From: an uncultured Lachnospiraceae bacterium
Lineage (GTDB): Bacteria; Bacillota; Clostridia; Lachnospirales; Lachnospiraceae
Reading direction: 5' to 3'
Length of the DNA stretch: 46,136 bases
NCBI GenBank assembly: GCA_900315495.1
Contig: OMZJ01000161.1
Location: forward strand, 1 to 46,136
The position numbers and the translations under genes were made by a program. Below, piece after piece: positions 1 through 8,893 of the stretch. Position 1 is the first letter of the stretch; each line of letters begins with the position of its first letter. The notes under the pieces are model-generated. The model searched no databases, had not been told where the DNA came from, and saw only the letters and a list, made by a program, of their open reading frames with translations.

Positions 1-142
1 TTATTCTTCTGAGAAGACAAAGACGCCCGGCAGAAGAGCTTTCTGCTGAACGTCTTTCACAAGTAGAGATTTTAGGGAGAAACGAGCCGCCTTTTAACTA
101 CAAAGTCTGCGACTTCTTTCTCTCCGTCATTTTCGTGTGTGG

Positions 143-193
143 TGCCCCAAAAATTAACTACTAAGGGGTCGTTGCCCCAGTATTAACTACTAA
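143..193. repeat. two direct repeats at the left edge, with a third diverged copy near 94-103
   Basis: Two near-identical units occur 30 bp apart: tgcccc followed by attaactactaa at 143-164, and the same arrangement at 173-193. A weaker match, ttaactacaa, lies at 94-103. The stretch 1-250 carries no credible gene. A minus-strand frame of about 30 codons ends with a stop at 1-3 but has no start. Multiple short subterminal repeats are known at ends of some insertion sequences, so this may be the edge of a mobile element lying further left; that is inference, since no transposase is visible. Confidence 0.5.
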
Positions 194-253
194 ATCGGAG
201 CGATTTTTCTTCAAAATTCTCGAAAAGGAATCAAAAGGATTTGGGTAAAGAAA

Positions 254-285
254 GAGCCCGGAAATGGCGTATTTCCGGGCTTTTT
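254..285 (-). terminator. terminator of rplM-rpsI
   Basis: A perfect 11 bp inverted repeat (stem arms 255-265 and 271-281, loop 266-270) lies about 25 bases past the rpsI stop. It is followed on the minus strand by a T-rich stretch, and T residues flank it on the plus strand too, so it may work in both directions. Confidence 0.8.
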
Positions 286-305
286 CGATGATTTCTTGTC
301 CTCGA

Positions 306-698
306 TTATCTCTTGGAGAACTGAGGTGCGCGACGTGCGGCTTTGAGGCCGTACTTCTTTCTTTCCTTCATTCTCGGGTCTCTGGTGAGGAATCCGGCCT
401 TCTTCAGTGCCGGACGATACTCCTCTGCGCTCGCCTGGTTCAGCGCACGTGCAATGCCATGGCGGATCGCGCCTGCCTGACCGGTTGTGCCGCCGCCGCG
501 GACGGTGACGATTGCGTCAAACTTGTCTGCGGTCTGCGTGAGCTCAAGCGGCTGACGGACGATCATTCTGAGTGTCTCCAGGCCGAAATACTCGTCCAGA
601 GATCTATGATTTACAGTGATGGTGCCGTTGCCCGGTACCAGATACACTCTTGCAATGCTGCTCTTTCTTCTTCCTGTTCCGTAAAACTTGCTCGCCAC
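306..698 (-). CDS. rpsI: 30S ribosomal protein S9
   Basis: Small-subunit protein of 130 residues, the normal length. Its C-terminal tail reaches the anticodon loop of P-site tRNA in known ribosomes; here it ends in the characteristic QFSKR. The N-terminal [14 protein letters not shown] block is also typical of S9. The start is GTG at 698, preceded by a clear AGGAGG (707-712) at 8 bases. It follows rplM by 26 bases, the near-universal L13-S9 pair, and is the last gene before the terminator at 254-285. Nothing about it is unusual. Confidence 0.97.
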   Translation of the reverse strand: MASKFYGTGRRKSSIARVYLVPGNGTITVNHRSLDEYFGLETLRMIVRQPLELTQTADKFDAIVTVRGGGTTGQAGAIRHGIARALNQASAEEYRPALKKAGFLTRDPRMKERKKYGLKAARRAPQFSKR

Positions 699-724
699 TG
701 TGATTTCCTCCTTCTACTCGCCGA

Positions 725-1153
725 TCAGAGCGCTAATGTCTCAGGCTTCTGGGCTGCATGCGGATGCTCTGCGCCTGCATAGACATGAAGCTTTCCAAGC
801 ATTTCTCTTCCGAGCGTGCCCTTCGGGAGCATTCCTGCAACGGCGTGCTCAATGACCTTCTCCGGCTTAGAGGCTTTCAGCTCTCTGAGCGTTGCGGTCT
901 TATATCCACCGATGTAGTCGCTGTGCTTGTGGTAGATCTTCTGGTCGAGTCTCTTACCGGTGACAGTGAACTTATCGGCATTGATGACGATGACATAATC
1001 ACCCATATCAAGGAATGGGGTGTAGGTCGGCTTGTTCTTGCCTTTCAGAATTGTTGCAACTGCAGATGCAAGACGTCCGAGGGTCTGGCCCTGTGCATCG
1101 ATGACATACCACTTTCTCTCGATGCTCTTGCCGCTAGGCATATATGTGTCCAT
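725..1153 (-). CDS. rplM: 50S ribosomal protein L13
   Basis: Large-subunit assembly protein of 142 residues. The family motif [13 protein letters not shown] is present near residue 100, and the central [18 protein letters not shown] segment is typical. The open frame continues upstream to 1210, but the start at 1153 is chosen because AGGAGG sits at 1161-1166 and the N-terminus then matches the family. It is first in a two-gene operon with rpsI. Its promoter (1316-1344) overlaps the end of truA, giving a leader of roughly 155 bases in which L13 autoregulation would be plausible. Confidence 0.97.
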   Translation of the reverse strand: MDTYMPSGKSIERKWYVIDAQGQTLGRLASAVATILKGKNKPTYTPFLDMGDYVIVINADKFTVTGKRLDQKIYHKHSDYIGGYKTATLRELKASKPEKVIEHAVAGMLPKGTLGREMLGKLHVYAGAEHPHAAQKPETLAL

Positions 1154-1309
1154 TTGAATTCCTCCTGAATATAAAAACAGTCCGTTCCGTGCACGCCTTT
1201 CAGCGGGCAACAGACGATGAGGTATTCATTGAAACGGGACAGTCCGACGACACCGGGGCAGGTTAGCCGACTTTGCCGAATCTAAGAATACTGCGTTGAA
1301 ATTGACAGC
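1154..1309 (-). promoter_or_regulatory. rplM 5' leader
   Basis: About 155 transcribed but untranslated bases between the inferred transcription start and the rplM ribosome-binding site. Such leaders before L13 in Firmicutes often carry an autoregulatory RNA structure. I see short repeated elements (acagtccg twice) but have not demonstrated a fold, so a regulatory role is inference. Confidence 0.4.
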
Positions 1310-1315
1310 TCTATT

Positions 1316-1344
1316 ATTATATTACGCCCCTTCGCGGGTGTCAA
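1316..1344 (-). promoter_or_regulatory. rplM-rpsI promoter
   Basis: On the minus strand, TTGACA (1339-1344) is separated by 17 bases from TATAAT (1316-1321), a perfect sigma-A consensus. The -35 box lies inside the last codons of truA, and the truA stop codon (1322-1324) immediately adjoins the -10 box. Confidence 0.9.
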
Positions 1345-2551
1345 CGGTTTTCGGATCCCATGTGACAAAAACACGGGGCTCTGTCACGACTTGGTGGAAA
1401 TGGAAGTATGCCGCGTCGTCGCCGTCCCGCAGGTTTCCCGTCTGATCCTCAACGAAGATTTTCCCCGCACCGTTTCGGGCGGCTCTCTTGCAAAGCCGCA
1501 CCAGAAGCGGCTCCCAGTCCTTCGGATCCGCACATGCCCGGATCAGGATCCGGACTGCACGCGCCTTCCCGAATTTCCCTGCCGCTGCGTCATTTGATTC
1601 TTCCCGGATTGCATCGGCGGCTTTTTTTCTGCCGGCACCGGCAGATTCCTTTCGGCTGGCACCGGCAGACTCTTCGGGTTCGGCCTGACCGGATTCCCTG
1701 CTTCCGGTGCCGCCGGATCCTTCCGATCCGGCAGGATCGTTTCTCTTCAGGCCGGTGTAATCGATCCGGTAGCTCCAGTGCGGGTTATCCTCATCCTGCA
1801 CATCGGGAAGTTCTTTGTCCTCCCGGATCGAGATCAGCGTCAGCCCCCTGGCCGGCGCCATCGGGCCGGACGCCGCGCGGTCCCGCGCATCCAGAGCCTG
1901 GCGGAACCATTCCGCATCCTTCAGGCCGCAGCCGACCTGCACGAGGGAGCCAACGAGGATGCGGACCATGTTGTAGAGGAAGCCGTTCCCGACAAGCCGG
2001 AAGATCACCATGTCTCCCTTCCGGCGGATCGTGACGCTGTACAGCGTGCGCACAGTATCCTCCACATCGGTGTGGATCGAGCAGAAGCTCTTGAAATCGT
2101 GCTCTCCGGTCAGGCAGGAAGCCGCGTCCTGCATGACTTCCAGATTCAGGGGATGATGGTAAAACCAGGAGGTCAGCCGTTCCGCCGGCAGGGGGACTGG
2201 CCGGTTCAGGATCCGGTATTCATAGGTTTTCTGGCTGTTGACCTTGCGCGGATGCCAGGTCAGCGGCACCTCCTCGGAGCGCTGCACCGCAATATCGCCG
2301 GGCAGCCCGGTATTGAGCGCGATGGCAATTTTCTCCGCAGGGATTCTGGCACTGGTGTCAAAAACAGCGATGTTCCCGAGGGCATGCACACCGGAATCCG
2401 TCCGACTGGCCCCGATCAGGACCACATCCTCTTTCAGGATCCGCCGAAGCTGCTCCGTCAGGACCTCCTCAATGGCCAGGCCGTTCGGCTGTCGCTGCCA
2501 GCCGACATAATTGGTTCCGTCATACGCCACCACGAGGCGGATTCTTCTCAT
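1322..2551 (-). CDS. truA: tRNA pseudouridine(38-40) synthase TruA with C-terminal extension
   Basis: Isomerises uridines 38-40 in the tRNA anticodon arm. The core (about residues 1-250) shows the catalytic aspartate in GASRTDSGVHA and the NGFLYNMVRILVGSL motif. The protein is 409 residues, whereas TruA is usually near 245-270. After the core come a short segment (HWSYRIDYTGL), a low-complexity Gly/Ser/Ala/Glu/Lys linker of about 65 residues with internal repeats, and a final domain of about 80 residues beginning AVRILIRACADP that I do not recognise. The start at 2551 has GAGGAGAG at good spacing; an upstream ATG at 2575 has none. It follows ecfT by 127 bases, a conserved clostridial neighbourhood. 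Confidence 0.93.
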   Translation of the reverse strand: MRRIRLVVAYDGTNYVGWQRQPNGLAIEEVLTEQLRRILKEDVVLIGASRTDSGVHALGNIAVFDTSARIPAEKIAIALNTGLPGDIAVQRSEEVPLTWHPRKVNSQKTYEYRILNRPVPLPAERLTSWFYHHPLNLEVMQDAASCLTGEHDFKSFCSIHTDVEDTVRTLYSVTIRRKGDMVIFRLVGNGFLYNMVRILVGSLVQVGCGLKDAEWFRQALDARDRAASGPMAPARGLTLISIREDKELPDVQDEDNPHWSYRIDYTGLKRNDPAGSEGSGGTGSRESGQAEPEESAGASRKESAGAGRKKAADAIREESNDAAAGKFGKARAVRILIRACADPKDWEPLLVRLCKRAARNGAGKIFVEDQTGNLRDGDDAAYFHFHQVVTEPRVFVTWDPKTVDTREGA

Positions 2552-2678
2552 CCTGATCTCTCCTCTCCCGAACATGCTTTCCGGTCAAATGATCCCGGGT
2601 GCAGATATTGATCTGGTTTCCGCTCGTGCTCAGATCCTGTTCGTTCTGATCTTCCGGAATACCGGCATTCACTCCGGA

Positions 2679-3482
2679 TCAGAGAAAGACGCGCTGCAGA
2701 ATCATCACCGTCAGGAACGCTGCCAGCACCAGATAGGCAATGGCGTCATTCTTCCGGTATCGGAGCGGCTTCATCCGGGTGCGCCGGACACCGCTCTGAT
2801 AGCAGCGGGCCTCCAGTGCCATCGCCAGATCCGAAGCCCGGCGGAATGCCGAGACAAACAGCGGAACCAGCAGGGGAACCATCGCCTTCGCGCGGGCAAT
2901 CAGTCCGCCCGAGGTGAAGTCCGCGCCTCTGGCCTCCTGTGCCTTCATGATCTTGTCCGTCTCCTCCATCAGGATCGGGATATAGCGCAGCGCGATGGAC
3001 ATCATCATCGCGATCTCATGCACCGGCACGTGAAAAACGGTCAGGAAGTTGAGGCTGCTCTCCAGCCCGTCCGTCAGCGCGTTCGGCGTGGTGGTCAGCG
3101 TCATCAGGGAGGATCCCATCACCAGAAGAATCAGCCGCAGCGCCATGGATCCCGCCCGTGTGATTCCCTCCCAGGTAATATGCCGCAGCAGCGGCAGATC
3201 CGCCACCGGTGTCCCAGCGGTGAGAAACAGATTGAAGGAGACGCTGATCAAAAGAATAATGATAATGCTCTTCTGCCCGCGCATCATGAACCGGAACGGA
3301 ATTTTCGCCAGCCGGATCACGATGGCAAGGAAGGCGATCAGAATCAGATAGCCCGGAAGGTTTCCGGCAAGAAACGCCGCAATGATAAAGATCAGCGTCC
3401 CGGCGAGCTTGACCCGGGGATCCAGCGCGTGGATCGGGGACTCTGCGGGATAATATTGCCCCAGTGTGATATCTTTTAACAT
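2679..3482 (-). CDS. ecfT: ECF transporter transmembrane subunit EcfT
   Basis: Membrane scaffold of the energy-coupling-factor module that links the ATPases to interchangeable vitamin-binding S components. The 267 residues show several hydrophobic segments (around residues 30-60, 75-95, 120-145 and near the C-terminus). The two coupling-helix Ala-Arg motifs appear as EARGADF and LEARCYQ, the second with Cys in place of the usual Gly. The start at 3482 is preceded by CGGAG at 7 bases; an extended frame to 3515 would overlap ecfA and lacks a good site. It begins 13 bases after the ecfA stop, so the two are probably cotranscribed. No S component is encoded beside it, as in the shared (group II) systems. 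Confidence 0.94.
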   Translation of the reverse strand: MLKDITLGQYYPAESPIHALDPRVKLAGTLIFIIAAFLAGNLPGYLILIAFLAIVIRLAKIPFRFMMRGQKSIIIILLISVSFNLFLTAGTPVADLPLLRHITWEGITRAGSMALRLILLVMGSSLMTLTTTPNALTDGLESSLNFLTVFHVPVHEIAMMMSIALRYIPILMEETDKIMKAQEARGADFTSGGLIARAKAMVPLLVPLFVSAFRRASDLAMALEARCYQSGVRRTRMKPLRYRKNDAIAYLVLAAFLTVMILQRVFL

Positions 3483-3495
3483 CGGCAGCTCCGTT

Positions 3496-5298
3496 TCACA
3501 TTGATCTCCCGGCACAGCGCAGAATTGCCTGCTCTGCCTCCGGCACGGTTAGAAGATCCGGCGGGACAGGATAGCCCTCCCTACGGAGTCTTCCCGCCAG
3601 ATACATCATCTGTGGCAGCGCAAGACCGATCCGCTCCAGCGTATGCCGATGATGGAATACATTGCGCGGCGTGTCATCAAACAGGATTTTCCCGCCGTCC
3701 ACCACCAGAAGTCTTCCGGCATAGACTGCCACATCTTCCATGCTGTGCGATACGAGAATCACCGTCATCCGGCGCTCCCGGCGCAGCCGCTCCACCGTTC
3801 CGAGAATCTCATCCCGGCCTTTCGGATCGAGGCCGGCCGTCGGCTCGTCGAGAATCAGGTAACGGGGCTCCATGGCCAGCACGCCGGCGATGGCCGCCCG
3901 CCGCTTCTGTCCGCCGGAGAGCTCAAACGGAGAGTGATCCCAGAATTCTTCTGGAAGATCCACCAGCCGTAGCGCTTTCTTTGCCTTTACCAGCTGTTCC
4001 TCCTCGCTCAGCCCCTGATTCTTCGGCCCGAAGCATACATCCTTGAGAACCGTCTCCTCAAAAAGCTGATGCTCGGGATACTGAAAGACCAGTCCGACCG
4101 TGAACCGCAGATGCCGGATCGGATACCCCTCGGCAAAAACATCCTTTCCGTCCAGCAGGACCCGACCGGACGTGGGCTTCAGCAAACCGTTGAACAACTG
4201 CATCAGCGTGGATTTGCCGGAGCCGGTGTGCCCGATCACGCCGATGAATTGATCCTCCGGGATGGTCAGCGTGACATCATCGATCGCCCGGACCGGATTC
4301 GGTGCATCGGGGTCATACACATACGAGACATGATCCAGACAGAGCCCTTTTTCAGCAGAGGCAGGATTTTCCTCCGTCTGCACAAAAGGTCGCGGGGAAG
4401 GCATCCCGGCAGGACTGCTCTCCGCCTGCGCGGAGGTGTTCGATACCGGCACTGCCGCATGGAGATCTGCGATCAGTTCGTCCGCGGTCAGCACGCCGTC
4501 CGGCAGGGGCAGCCCGTCTTTCTTCAGACGCCAGGCCAGCTCCGTGATCTGGGGGACAGTCAGTTTGATTGCGCTCAGTTCTTCCACCCGGGAAAAGATC
4601 TCCCGGGGCGTCCCGTCCATCACCAGCCGACCCTCGTCCATGACGATGACCCGGTCGCAGTTCACCACCTCTTCCATGTAGTGAGTGATCAGGATGACTG
4701 TGACATGCTCCTTTTTGTTCAGCGCCCGGATGGTCTCAATCACTTCGCGGCGGCCGTTGGGATCCAGCATGGCGGTGGGCTCATCGAGCACGATGATCTC
4801 CGGCTTCATCGCCATGATTCCGGCAATGGCTACGCGCTGCTTCTGGCCGCCGGAGAGTTTGCCCGGCGAGCGGAGACGGTAGGCTGCCATACCCGTCTTT
4901 TCCAGCGCATCGTCCACGCGCTTCCAGATCTCGTCGGTCGGGACCGCCAGATTCTCCGGCCCGAAGGCCACATCCTCCTCGACGACGTTTGCGATGATCT
5001 GGTTGTCCGGGTTCTGGAATACCATGCCGGCAGTCCGGCGCACGTCAAAGATGTGCGCCGGATCACTGGTATCGTATTCCTTGATGTGCACAACACCCTC
5101 GCTGGGCTGCAGAAGGGAGTTGAAATGCCTGGCCAGCGTGGATTTTCCGGAGCCGTTGTGTCCGAGGACCGCCACGAAGGTGCCTTTGGCGATCTCGAAA
5201 CTGAGATCGTCGATCGCCATGCTCTCCCCGGTCTTTTCCCCTTCGTCATTGAATTTGTCGTAATTATGCCGAAGGTGTTTCACAGATATGATGGACAT
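3496..5298 (-). CDS. ecfA: fused ECF transporter ATPase (EcfA1-EcfA2 in one chain)
   Basis: The 600 residues contain two complete ABC ATPase halves that are normally separate proteins. Half one has Walker A GHNGSGKST at 46-54, Q-loop FQNPDNQ near 94, signature LSGGQ at 148-152, Walker B with DEPTA at 172-176 and H-loop ITHYMEE near 205. Half two has GHTGSGKST at 356-364, FQYPEHQ near 405, LSGGQ at 460-464, DEPTAGLD near 484 and VSHSMED. A Ser/Pro/Ala-rich linker (about 284-317) joins them. All catalytic motifs are intact in both halves. The start at 5298 has GGGGAGG upstream. It lies between the rplQ terminator and ecfT; no strong promoter was found for it, so read-through is possible. Confidence 0.95.
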   Translation of the reverse strand: MSIISVKHLRHNYDKFNDEGEKTGESMAIDDLSFEIAKGTFVAVLGHNGSGKSTLARHFNSLLQPSEGVVHIKEYDTSDPAHIFDVRRTAGMVFQNPDNQIIANVVEEDVAFGPENLAVPTDEIWKRVDDALEKTGMAAYRLRSPGKLSGGQKQRVAIAGIMAMKPEIIVLDEPTAMLDPNGRREVIETIRALNKKEHVTVILITHYMEEVVNCDRVIVMDEGRLVMDGTPREIFSRVEELSAIKLTVPQITELAWRLKKDGLPLPDGVLTADELIADLHAAVPVSNTSAQAESSPAGMPSPRPFVQTEENPASAEKGLCLDHVSYVYDPDAPNPVRAIDDVTLTIPEDQFIGVIGHTGSGKSTLMQLFNGLLKPTSGRVLLDGKDVFAEGYPIRHLRFTVGLVFQYPEHQLFEETVLKDVCFGPKNQGLSEEEQLVKAKKALRLVDLPEEFWDHSPFELSGGQKRRAAIAGVLAMEPRYLILDEPTAGLDPKGRDEILGTVERLRRERRMTVILVSHSMEDVAVYAGRLLVVDGGKILFDDTPRNVFHHRHTLERIGLALPQMMYLAGRLRREGYPVPPDLLTVPEAEQAILRCAGRSM

Positions 5299-5469
5299 TT
5301 CTGCCTCCCCGTTTTTGTTCAGCGATGTGATTCACCTGCCGGATAGCTTCATTTGTCCCAAAGATGGCTCCGGATACGGGTACGGTGAAGGAAGCGCTGA
5401 AACAACGCATCTTTCCGGAGCAATGTCACAGGACGGCAGGAAAACCGCAGAAGACTTTCGTGAAATCCG

Positions 5470-5492
5470 CTGCGGACAGTGGCTGTCCGCAG
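5470..5492. other. perfect 10 bp hairpin in the rplQ-ecfA intergenic region
   Basis: Arms 5470-5479 and 5483-5492 are exactly complementary with a 3-base loop. There is no T-run on either strand, so it is not a standard intrinsic terminator. It lies in the 377-base gap between ecfA and rplQ, which otherwise holds only the rplQ terminator. It could be part of an ecfA leader, but no known riboswitch was recognised. Confidence 0.5.
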
Positions 5493-5542
5493 TTGGCAGA
5501 TGAAAACCTCCGCTGGCAGCCGCGGCCCGCATCTGACGGTTG

Positions 5543-5583
5543 TAAAAAAGGCACAGGCCGAAACTGCACCGGCCTGTGCCTTT
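5543..5583 (-). terminator. terminator of the alpha operon after rplQ
   Basis: An 11 bp perfect stem (5550-5560 with 5570-5580) is followed on the minus strand by six T residues (5544-5549). It lies about 95 bases past the rplQ stop and closes the ribosomal protein cluster. Confidence 0.9.
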
Positions 5584-5675
5584 CCGTCAGACGTTCCGAC
5601 ATCTGCTCCCTCCGGAGACGGATGTCAGTGACGATCTGAGATCGCGTGACTGCCGCCGCGCGTCATCAATTTTCT

Positions 5676-6212
5676 TTATACAAGCTCGAGCAGAACTTCC
5701 ATCGCGCCGTCGCCCTTGCGGTTCCCGATCTTCACGATCCGGGTGTAGCCGCCGTTGCGGGAAACGTACTTCGGAGCGATCTCATCGAACATCTTGTTCG
5801 GAAGATTGACATCCCTGGTGTTCTTCTTCTTGCCCTTGTTGGCAGTCGGAACTTCCTTCACCCCGTAGAAGACCTTGAGCATCTGTCTTCTCGCGTGAAG
5901 ACGCGAAGGCTTGTCCTTCTTGATTTCCTTGTCAACAGTATCGTAAACGGTCACTTTCTTTCCGTCCACTTCCTGCTTGATATTCTTTCCGTCAGCGTCT
6001 TTCTGTGCGACCTTCGTTTTGACGGTGACGGTCTCGTAGTTATCCTTTTCCTTCACAGCAAGTGCGATCATACCCTCGGCGATTTTGCGGACTTCCTTTG
6101 CTCTCGCCTCAGTGGTGATAATCTTGCCGTTGTAGAGCAGACTTGTGACCTGGCTCCGAAGGAGCGCCTTTCTCTGGTCTGAAGTCCTTCCCAGCTTTCT
6201 GTATCCAGCCAC
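5676..6212 (-). CDS. rplQ: 50S ribosomal protein L17, long-insert form
   Basis: Large-subunit protein near the exit tunnel. The N-terminal [20 protein letters not shown] and C-terminal [15 protein letters not shown] blocks identify it. At 178 residues it is well above the roughly 120-130 of Bacillus or E. coli. The excess is mainly a charged insertion at about residues 60-103, before the conserved HARRQ segment, plus a smaller one near 118-140. From memory, a similar insert occurs in other Lachnospiraceae. The start is GTG at 6212 with GGAGG upstream; the frame runs on to 6257 but lacks a better site. It is the last gene of the alpha operon, 78 bases after rpoA. Confidence 0.96.
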   Translation of the reverse strand: MAGYRKLGRTSDQRKALLRSQVTSLLYNGKIITTEARAKEVRKIAEGMIALAVKEKDNYETVTVKTKVAQKDADGKNIKQEVDGKKVTVYDTVDKEIKKDKPSRLHARRQMLKVFYGVKEVPTANKGKKKNTRDVNLPNKMFDEIAPKYVSRNGGYTRIVKIGNRKGDGAMEVLLELV

Positions 6213-6290
6213 TTTGCAACCTCCGTAAACACCCCGTACAGGAAGTACAGGTTTCATGACGCCCGCCGCGGGACTGCCGCGGCCGACAGA

Positions 6291-7256
6291 TTATTCCTCA
6301 CTGGCCTTGAATGAAAGGCCAAATTCCTTCAGTTTTGCGGCAACCTCATCGAGTGATTTCTTTCCAAGATTGCGCACCTTCATCATCTCATCCTCTGTCT
6401 TATTGCAGAGCTCTTCCACTGTGTTGATTCCCGCACGCTTTAGGCAGTTGTAGGAACGGACAGACAGCTCGAGCTCGTCAATGTTCATCGACATGACTTT
6501 CTCGGAGCTGGTCTCCTCCGGCTTCTCCACAATGGCAACGCTCTCCGAATTATCAGAAAGATCAATGAAAAGATTCAGATGCTCGGAAAGAACCTTGGCG
6601 GCAAGACTGAGCGCCTCATCCGGACCGATGGTACCGTTCGTAAATACTTCCAGGGTGAGCTTGTCAAAATCGGTCACCTGACCGACTCTGGTGTTCTCGA
6701 CGTTCATATTTACGCGCTCAATCGGGGTGTAAATGGAATCCACCGGGATCACGCCGATCGGAGTATCCTTACTCTTGTTCTTGTCGGCAGCGACATAGCC
6801 GCGGCCTTTCGTGATCGTCAGCTCCATATTCAGGCGGCAGTCTTCCCCGCCGCTCAGATGAGCGATGACCAGATCGGGATTCATGATCTCGATATCCTGG
6901 TCAACCTCAATATCGGAAGCCTTGACGACTCCCTCGCCCGAATACTGGATGAATGCAACCTTCGGCTCATCGCTTTCGCTGTGGTTTCTAATCTCCAGAC
7001 TCTTGATGTTCATGATGATTTCGGTGACATCTTCCTTGACACCCGGAATCGAAGAGAATTCATGCACCACACCGTCGATATGAACCTGGCTCACCGCGCT
7101 CCCGGGAAGAGAGGACAGCATGATCCGTCTGAGCGAATTGCCCAGGGTCAGCCCGTACCCTCTTTCCAGAGGCTCCACTACAAATCTGCCGTAACGCTTG
7201 TCGTCGGAAATCTCAGCAATTTCAATTTTTGGCTTTTCGAAATCGAACACTGACAC
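6291..7256 (-). CDS. rpoA: DNA-directed RNA polymerase subunit alpha
   Basis: Assembly platform for polymerase and a contact for activators and UP elements. The N-terminal domain (about 1-230) contains [21 protein letters not shown]. The C-terminal domain (about 255-321) has [16 protein letters not shown] with the DNA-contacting arginine and a helix-hairpin-helix. Length 321 is normal. Two GTG codons are candidate starts, at 7256 and 7250. AAGGAGG lies 4-6 bases from the first and about 10 from the second, while homologs recalled from related bacteria begin nearer the second. The order rpsK-rpsD-rpoA-rplQ is the classic alpha operon. Confidence 0.97.
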   Translation of the reverse strand: MSVFDFEKPKIEIAEISDDKRYGRFVVEPLERGYGLTLGNSLRRIMLSSLPGSAVSQVHIDGVVHEFSSIPGVKEDVTEIIMNIKSLEIRNHSESDEPKVAFIQYSGEGVVKASDIEVDQDIEIMNPDLVIAHLSGGEDCRLNMELTITKGRGYVAADKNKSKDTPIGVIPVDSIYTPIERVNMNVENTRVGQVTDFDKLTLEVFTNGTIGPDEALSLAAKVLSEHLNLFIDLSDNSESVAIVEKPEETSSEKVMSMNIDELELSVRSYNCLKRAGINTVEELCNKTEDEMMKVRNLGKKSLDEVAAKLKEFGLSFKASEE

Positions 7257-7353
7257 AGCCCCTCCTTCATGTGGGTCTTAAACGCTGTAATACCCTGCAA
7301 TAACACAAGGCGAAAACAGACGCAGGGCGTCTCTTTCCAGCCAAATTTTGAAA

Positions 7354-7950
7354 TTACTTGGAATACAACTCGACAATAGCCATTTCATCCACCGGAACAT
7401 CGATCATCTCTCTGGTCGGGAGCTGTCTCACAGTGCCGGTGAAGTTATCCTTATCAGAATCAAGCCACTCCGGAACAAGTCTGGAACCTGTGACCGCAGC
7501 GATATCCTTGTATCTCTGCGTATCCTTCAGGCCTTCCTTGATGCTTACCACATCGCCCGGCTTGATCTCATAGGAAGGGATGTTTACGCACTTGCCGTTT
7601 ACCAGAACATGTCTGTGGTCAACGATCTGTCTTGCCTCGTGTCTTGTTCTCGCAAAGCCAAGACGGAAGATCACGTTGTCCAGGCGGCGCTCCAGCAGGA
7701 TCATCAGGTTCTCACCAACCGTCCCGCCGATCTGGCGCTCTGCCTTATTATAATAATTTCTGAACGGAGTCTCCAGCACACCGTAGATGAACTTGGCCTT
7801 CTGCTTTTCACGCATCTGCTCGCCGTACTCGCTCATCTTCCGGTTGTTTCTCTTCGCACTTCTCGTAGACTTCTTATCGTAGCCTAAATAGGTCGGATCC
7901 AGATCAAGGGATCTGCATCTTTTCAGCACAGGAACTCTGTTAACTGCCAT
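7354..7950 (-). CDS. rpsD: 30S ribosomal protein S4
   Basis: Primary 16S rRNA-binding assembly protein and, in other bacteria, a translational autorepressor. It has 198 residues. The S4 RNA-binding domain (about 88-150) reads RRLDNVIFRLGFARTRHEAR followed by VNGKCVNIPSY. The N-terminal region lacks the four-cysteine zinc motif of some S4 paralogs. The start at 7950 is chosen because it gives MAVNRVPVLKRCRSLDL with AGGAGG upstream; the frame continuing to 7998 overlaps rpsK. It is 13 bases after rpsK. Confidence 0.97.
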   Translation of the reverse strand: MAVNRVPVLKRCRSLDLDPTYLGYDKKSTRSAKRNNRKMSEYGEQMREKQKAKFIYGVLETPFRNYYNKAERQIGGTVGENLMILLERRLDNVIFRLGFARTRHEARQIVDHRHVLVNGKCVNIPSYEIKPGDVVSIKEGLKDTQRYKDIAAVTGSRLVPEWLDSDKDNFTGTVRQLPTREMIDVPVDEMAIVELYSK

Positions 7951-7963
7951 CTTTAATACCTCC

Positions 7964-8365
7964 TTATACTCTTCTGCGCTTCGGCGGACGGCATCCATTG
8001 TGCGGCACCGGTGTAACGTCCTTGATGCTGGTTACCTGAAGGCCTGCTGCCTGAAGAGCACGGATCGCGGCTTCACGGCCGGATCCCGGTCCCTTGACCA
8101 TAACATCTACGGTCTTTAACCCGTGTATTAAAGCTGCCTTTGTAGCGGTTTCTGCTGCCATCTGAGCTGCATAAGGAGTAGATTTCCTTGAACCTTTAAA
8201 ACCAAGGCCGCCCGCGCTTGCCCAGGACAAAGCGTTGCCCTGTGTGTCAGTCAGCGTAACAATGGTATTGTTAAACGAAGACTGGATGTGGGCCTGCCCG
8301 TGTTCAACGTTTTTCTTTACACGCTTTTTCGTGACTTTCTTCGAAGCCTGTGTATTCTTAGCCAT
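7964..8365 (-). CDS. rpsK: 30S ribosomal protein S11
   Basis: Platform protein of the small subunit, near the mRNA exit. It has 133 residues, with the conserved [29 protein letters not shown] and C-terminal [11 protein letters not shown] blocks. It follows rpsM after a 116-base gap with a short hairpin (CCCGGCTTTCGGG on the minus strand) and no convincing promoter. It is tightly coupled to rpsD downstream. Confidence 0.97.
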   Translation of the reverse strand: MAKNTQASKKVTKKRVKKNVEHGQAHIQSSFNNTIVTLTDTQGNALSWASAGGLGFKGSRKSTPYAAQMAAETATKAALIHGLKTVDVMVKGPGSGREAAIRALQAAGLQVTSIKDVTPVPHNGCRPPKRRRV

Positions 8366-8481
8366 TAAAAACTAACCTACTTTCTTCTTAATCTCTTGAT
8401 CATGCAGCCGCATCGTCAACGGGAATCCGCAGCCGTTTGAATCCCCATCGACCGGAAAAAGCATCCCGAAAGCCGGGAAAA

Positions 8482-8850
8482 TTACTTCTTCTTGTTTGCG
8501 ACTGTCTTCTTCGGACCCTTGCGGGTTCTCGCGTTTGTCTTGGTCTTCTGGCCACGGACAGGAAGTCCCTTTCTGTGGCGGATTCCTCTGTAGCAACCGA
8601 TTTCCTGCAGGAGCTTGATGTCCATGGCGGTCTGTCTTCTGAGATCGCCCTCGACAGTGTACTCTGCATCGATCACATCACGGATTCTTCCAACCTCTTC
8701 ATCTGTGAGATCGTCCGTACGGGTGTCGGGATTGACGTTTGCTTTCGCAAGAATCTTATCCGCGCTGGGACGGCCGATGCCGTAGATGTAGGTCAGGCCA
8801 ATTTCAATACGCTTGCCCCTCGGTAAGTCTACGCCTGAAATACGAGCCAT
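8482..8850 (-). CDS. rpsM: 30S ribosomal protein S13
   Basis: Head protein of the small subunit that forms bridges to the large subunit and contacts P-site tRNA. It has 122 residues. The N-terminus [20 protein letters not shown], the helix-hairpin-helix around [11 protein letters not shown], and the [20 protein letters not shown] block followed by a lysine-rich tail identify it. It lies 43 bases after rpmJ, in the usual rpmJ-rpsM-rpsK order. Confidence 0.97.
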   Translation of the reverse strand: MARISGVDLPRGKRIEIGLTYIYGIGRPSADKILAKANVNPDTRTDDLTDEEVGRIRDVIDAEYTVEGDLRRQTAMDIKLLQEIGCYRGIRHRKGLPVRGQKTKTNARTRKGPKKTVANKKK

Positions 8851-8893
8851 TTGTGCAATTTACCTCCGATTTCCTTTCGATTTTGCAGGATCT

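Noticed and set aside
1..96. A minus-strand tail of about 30 codons ending at base 1
   Set aside because: It is closed upstream by a stop and has no start, so it is at most a remnant.
2511..3479. A 322-codon plus-strand frame opposite ecfT
   Set aside because: Antisense to a well-supported membrane protein gene; composition is His/Arg/Gln-rich.
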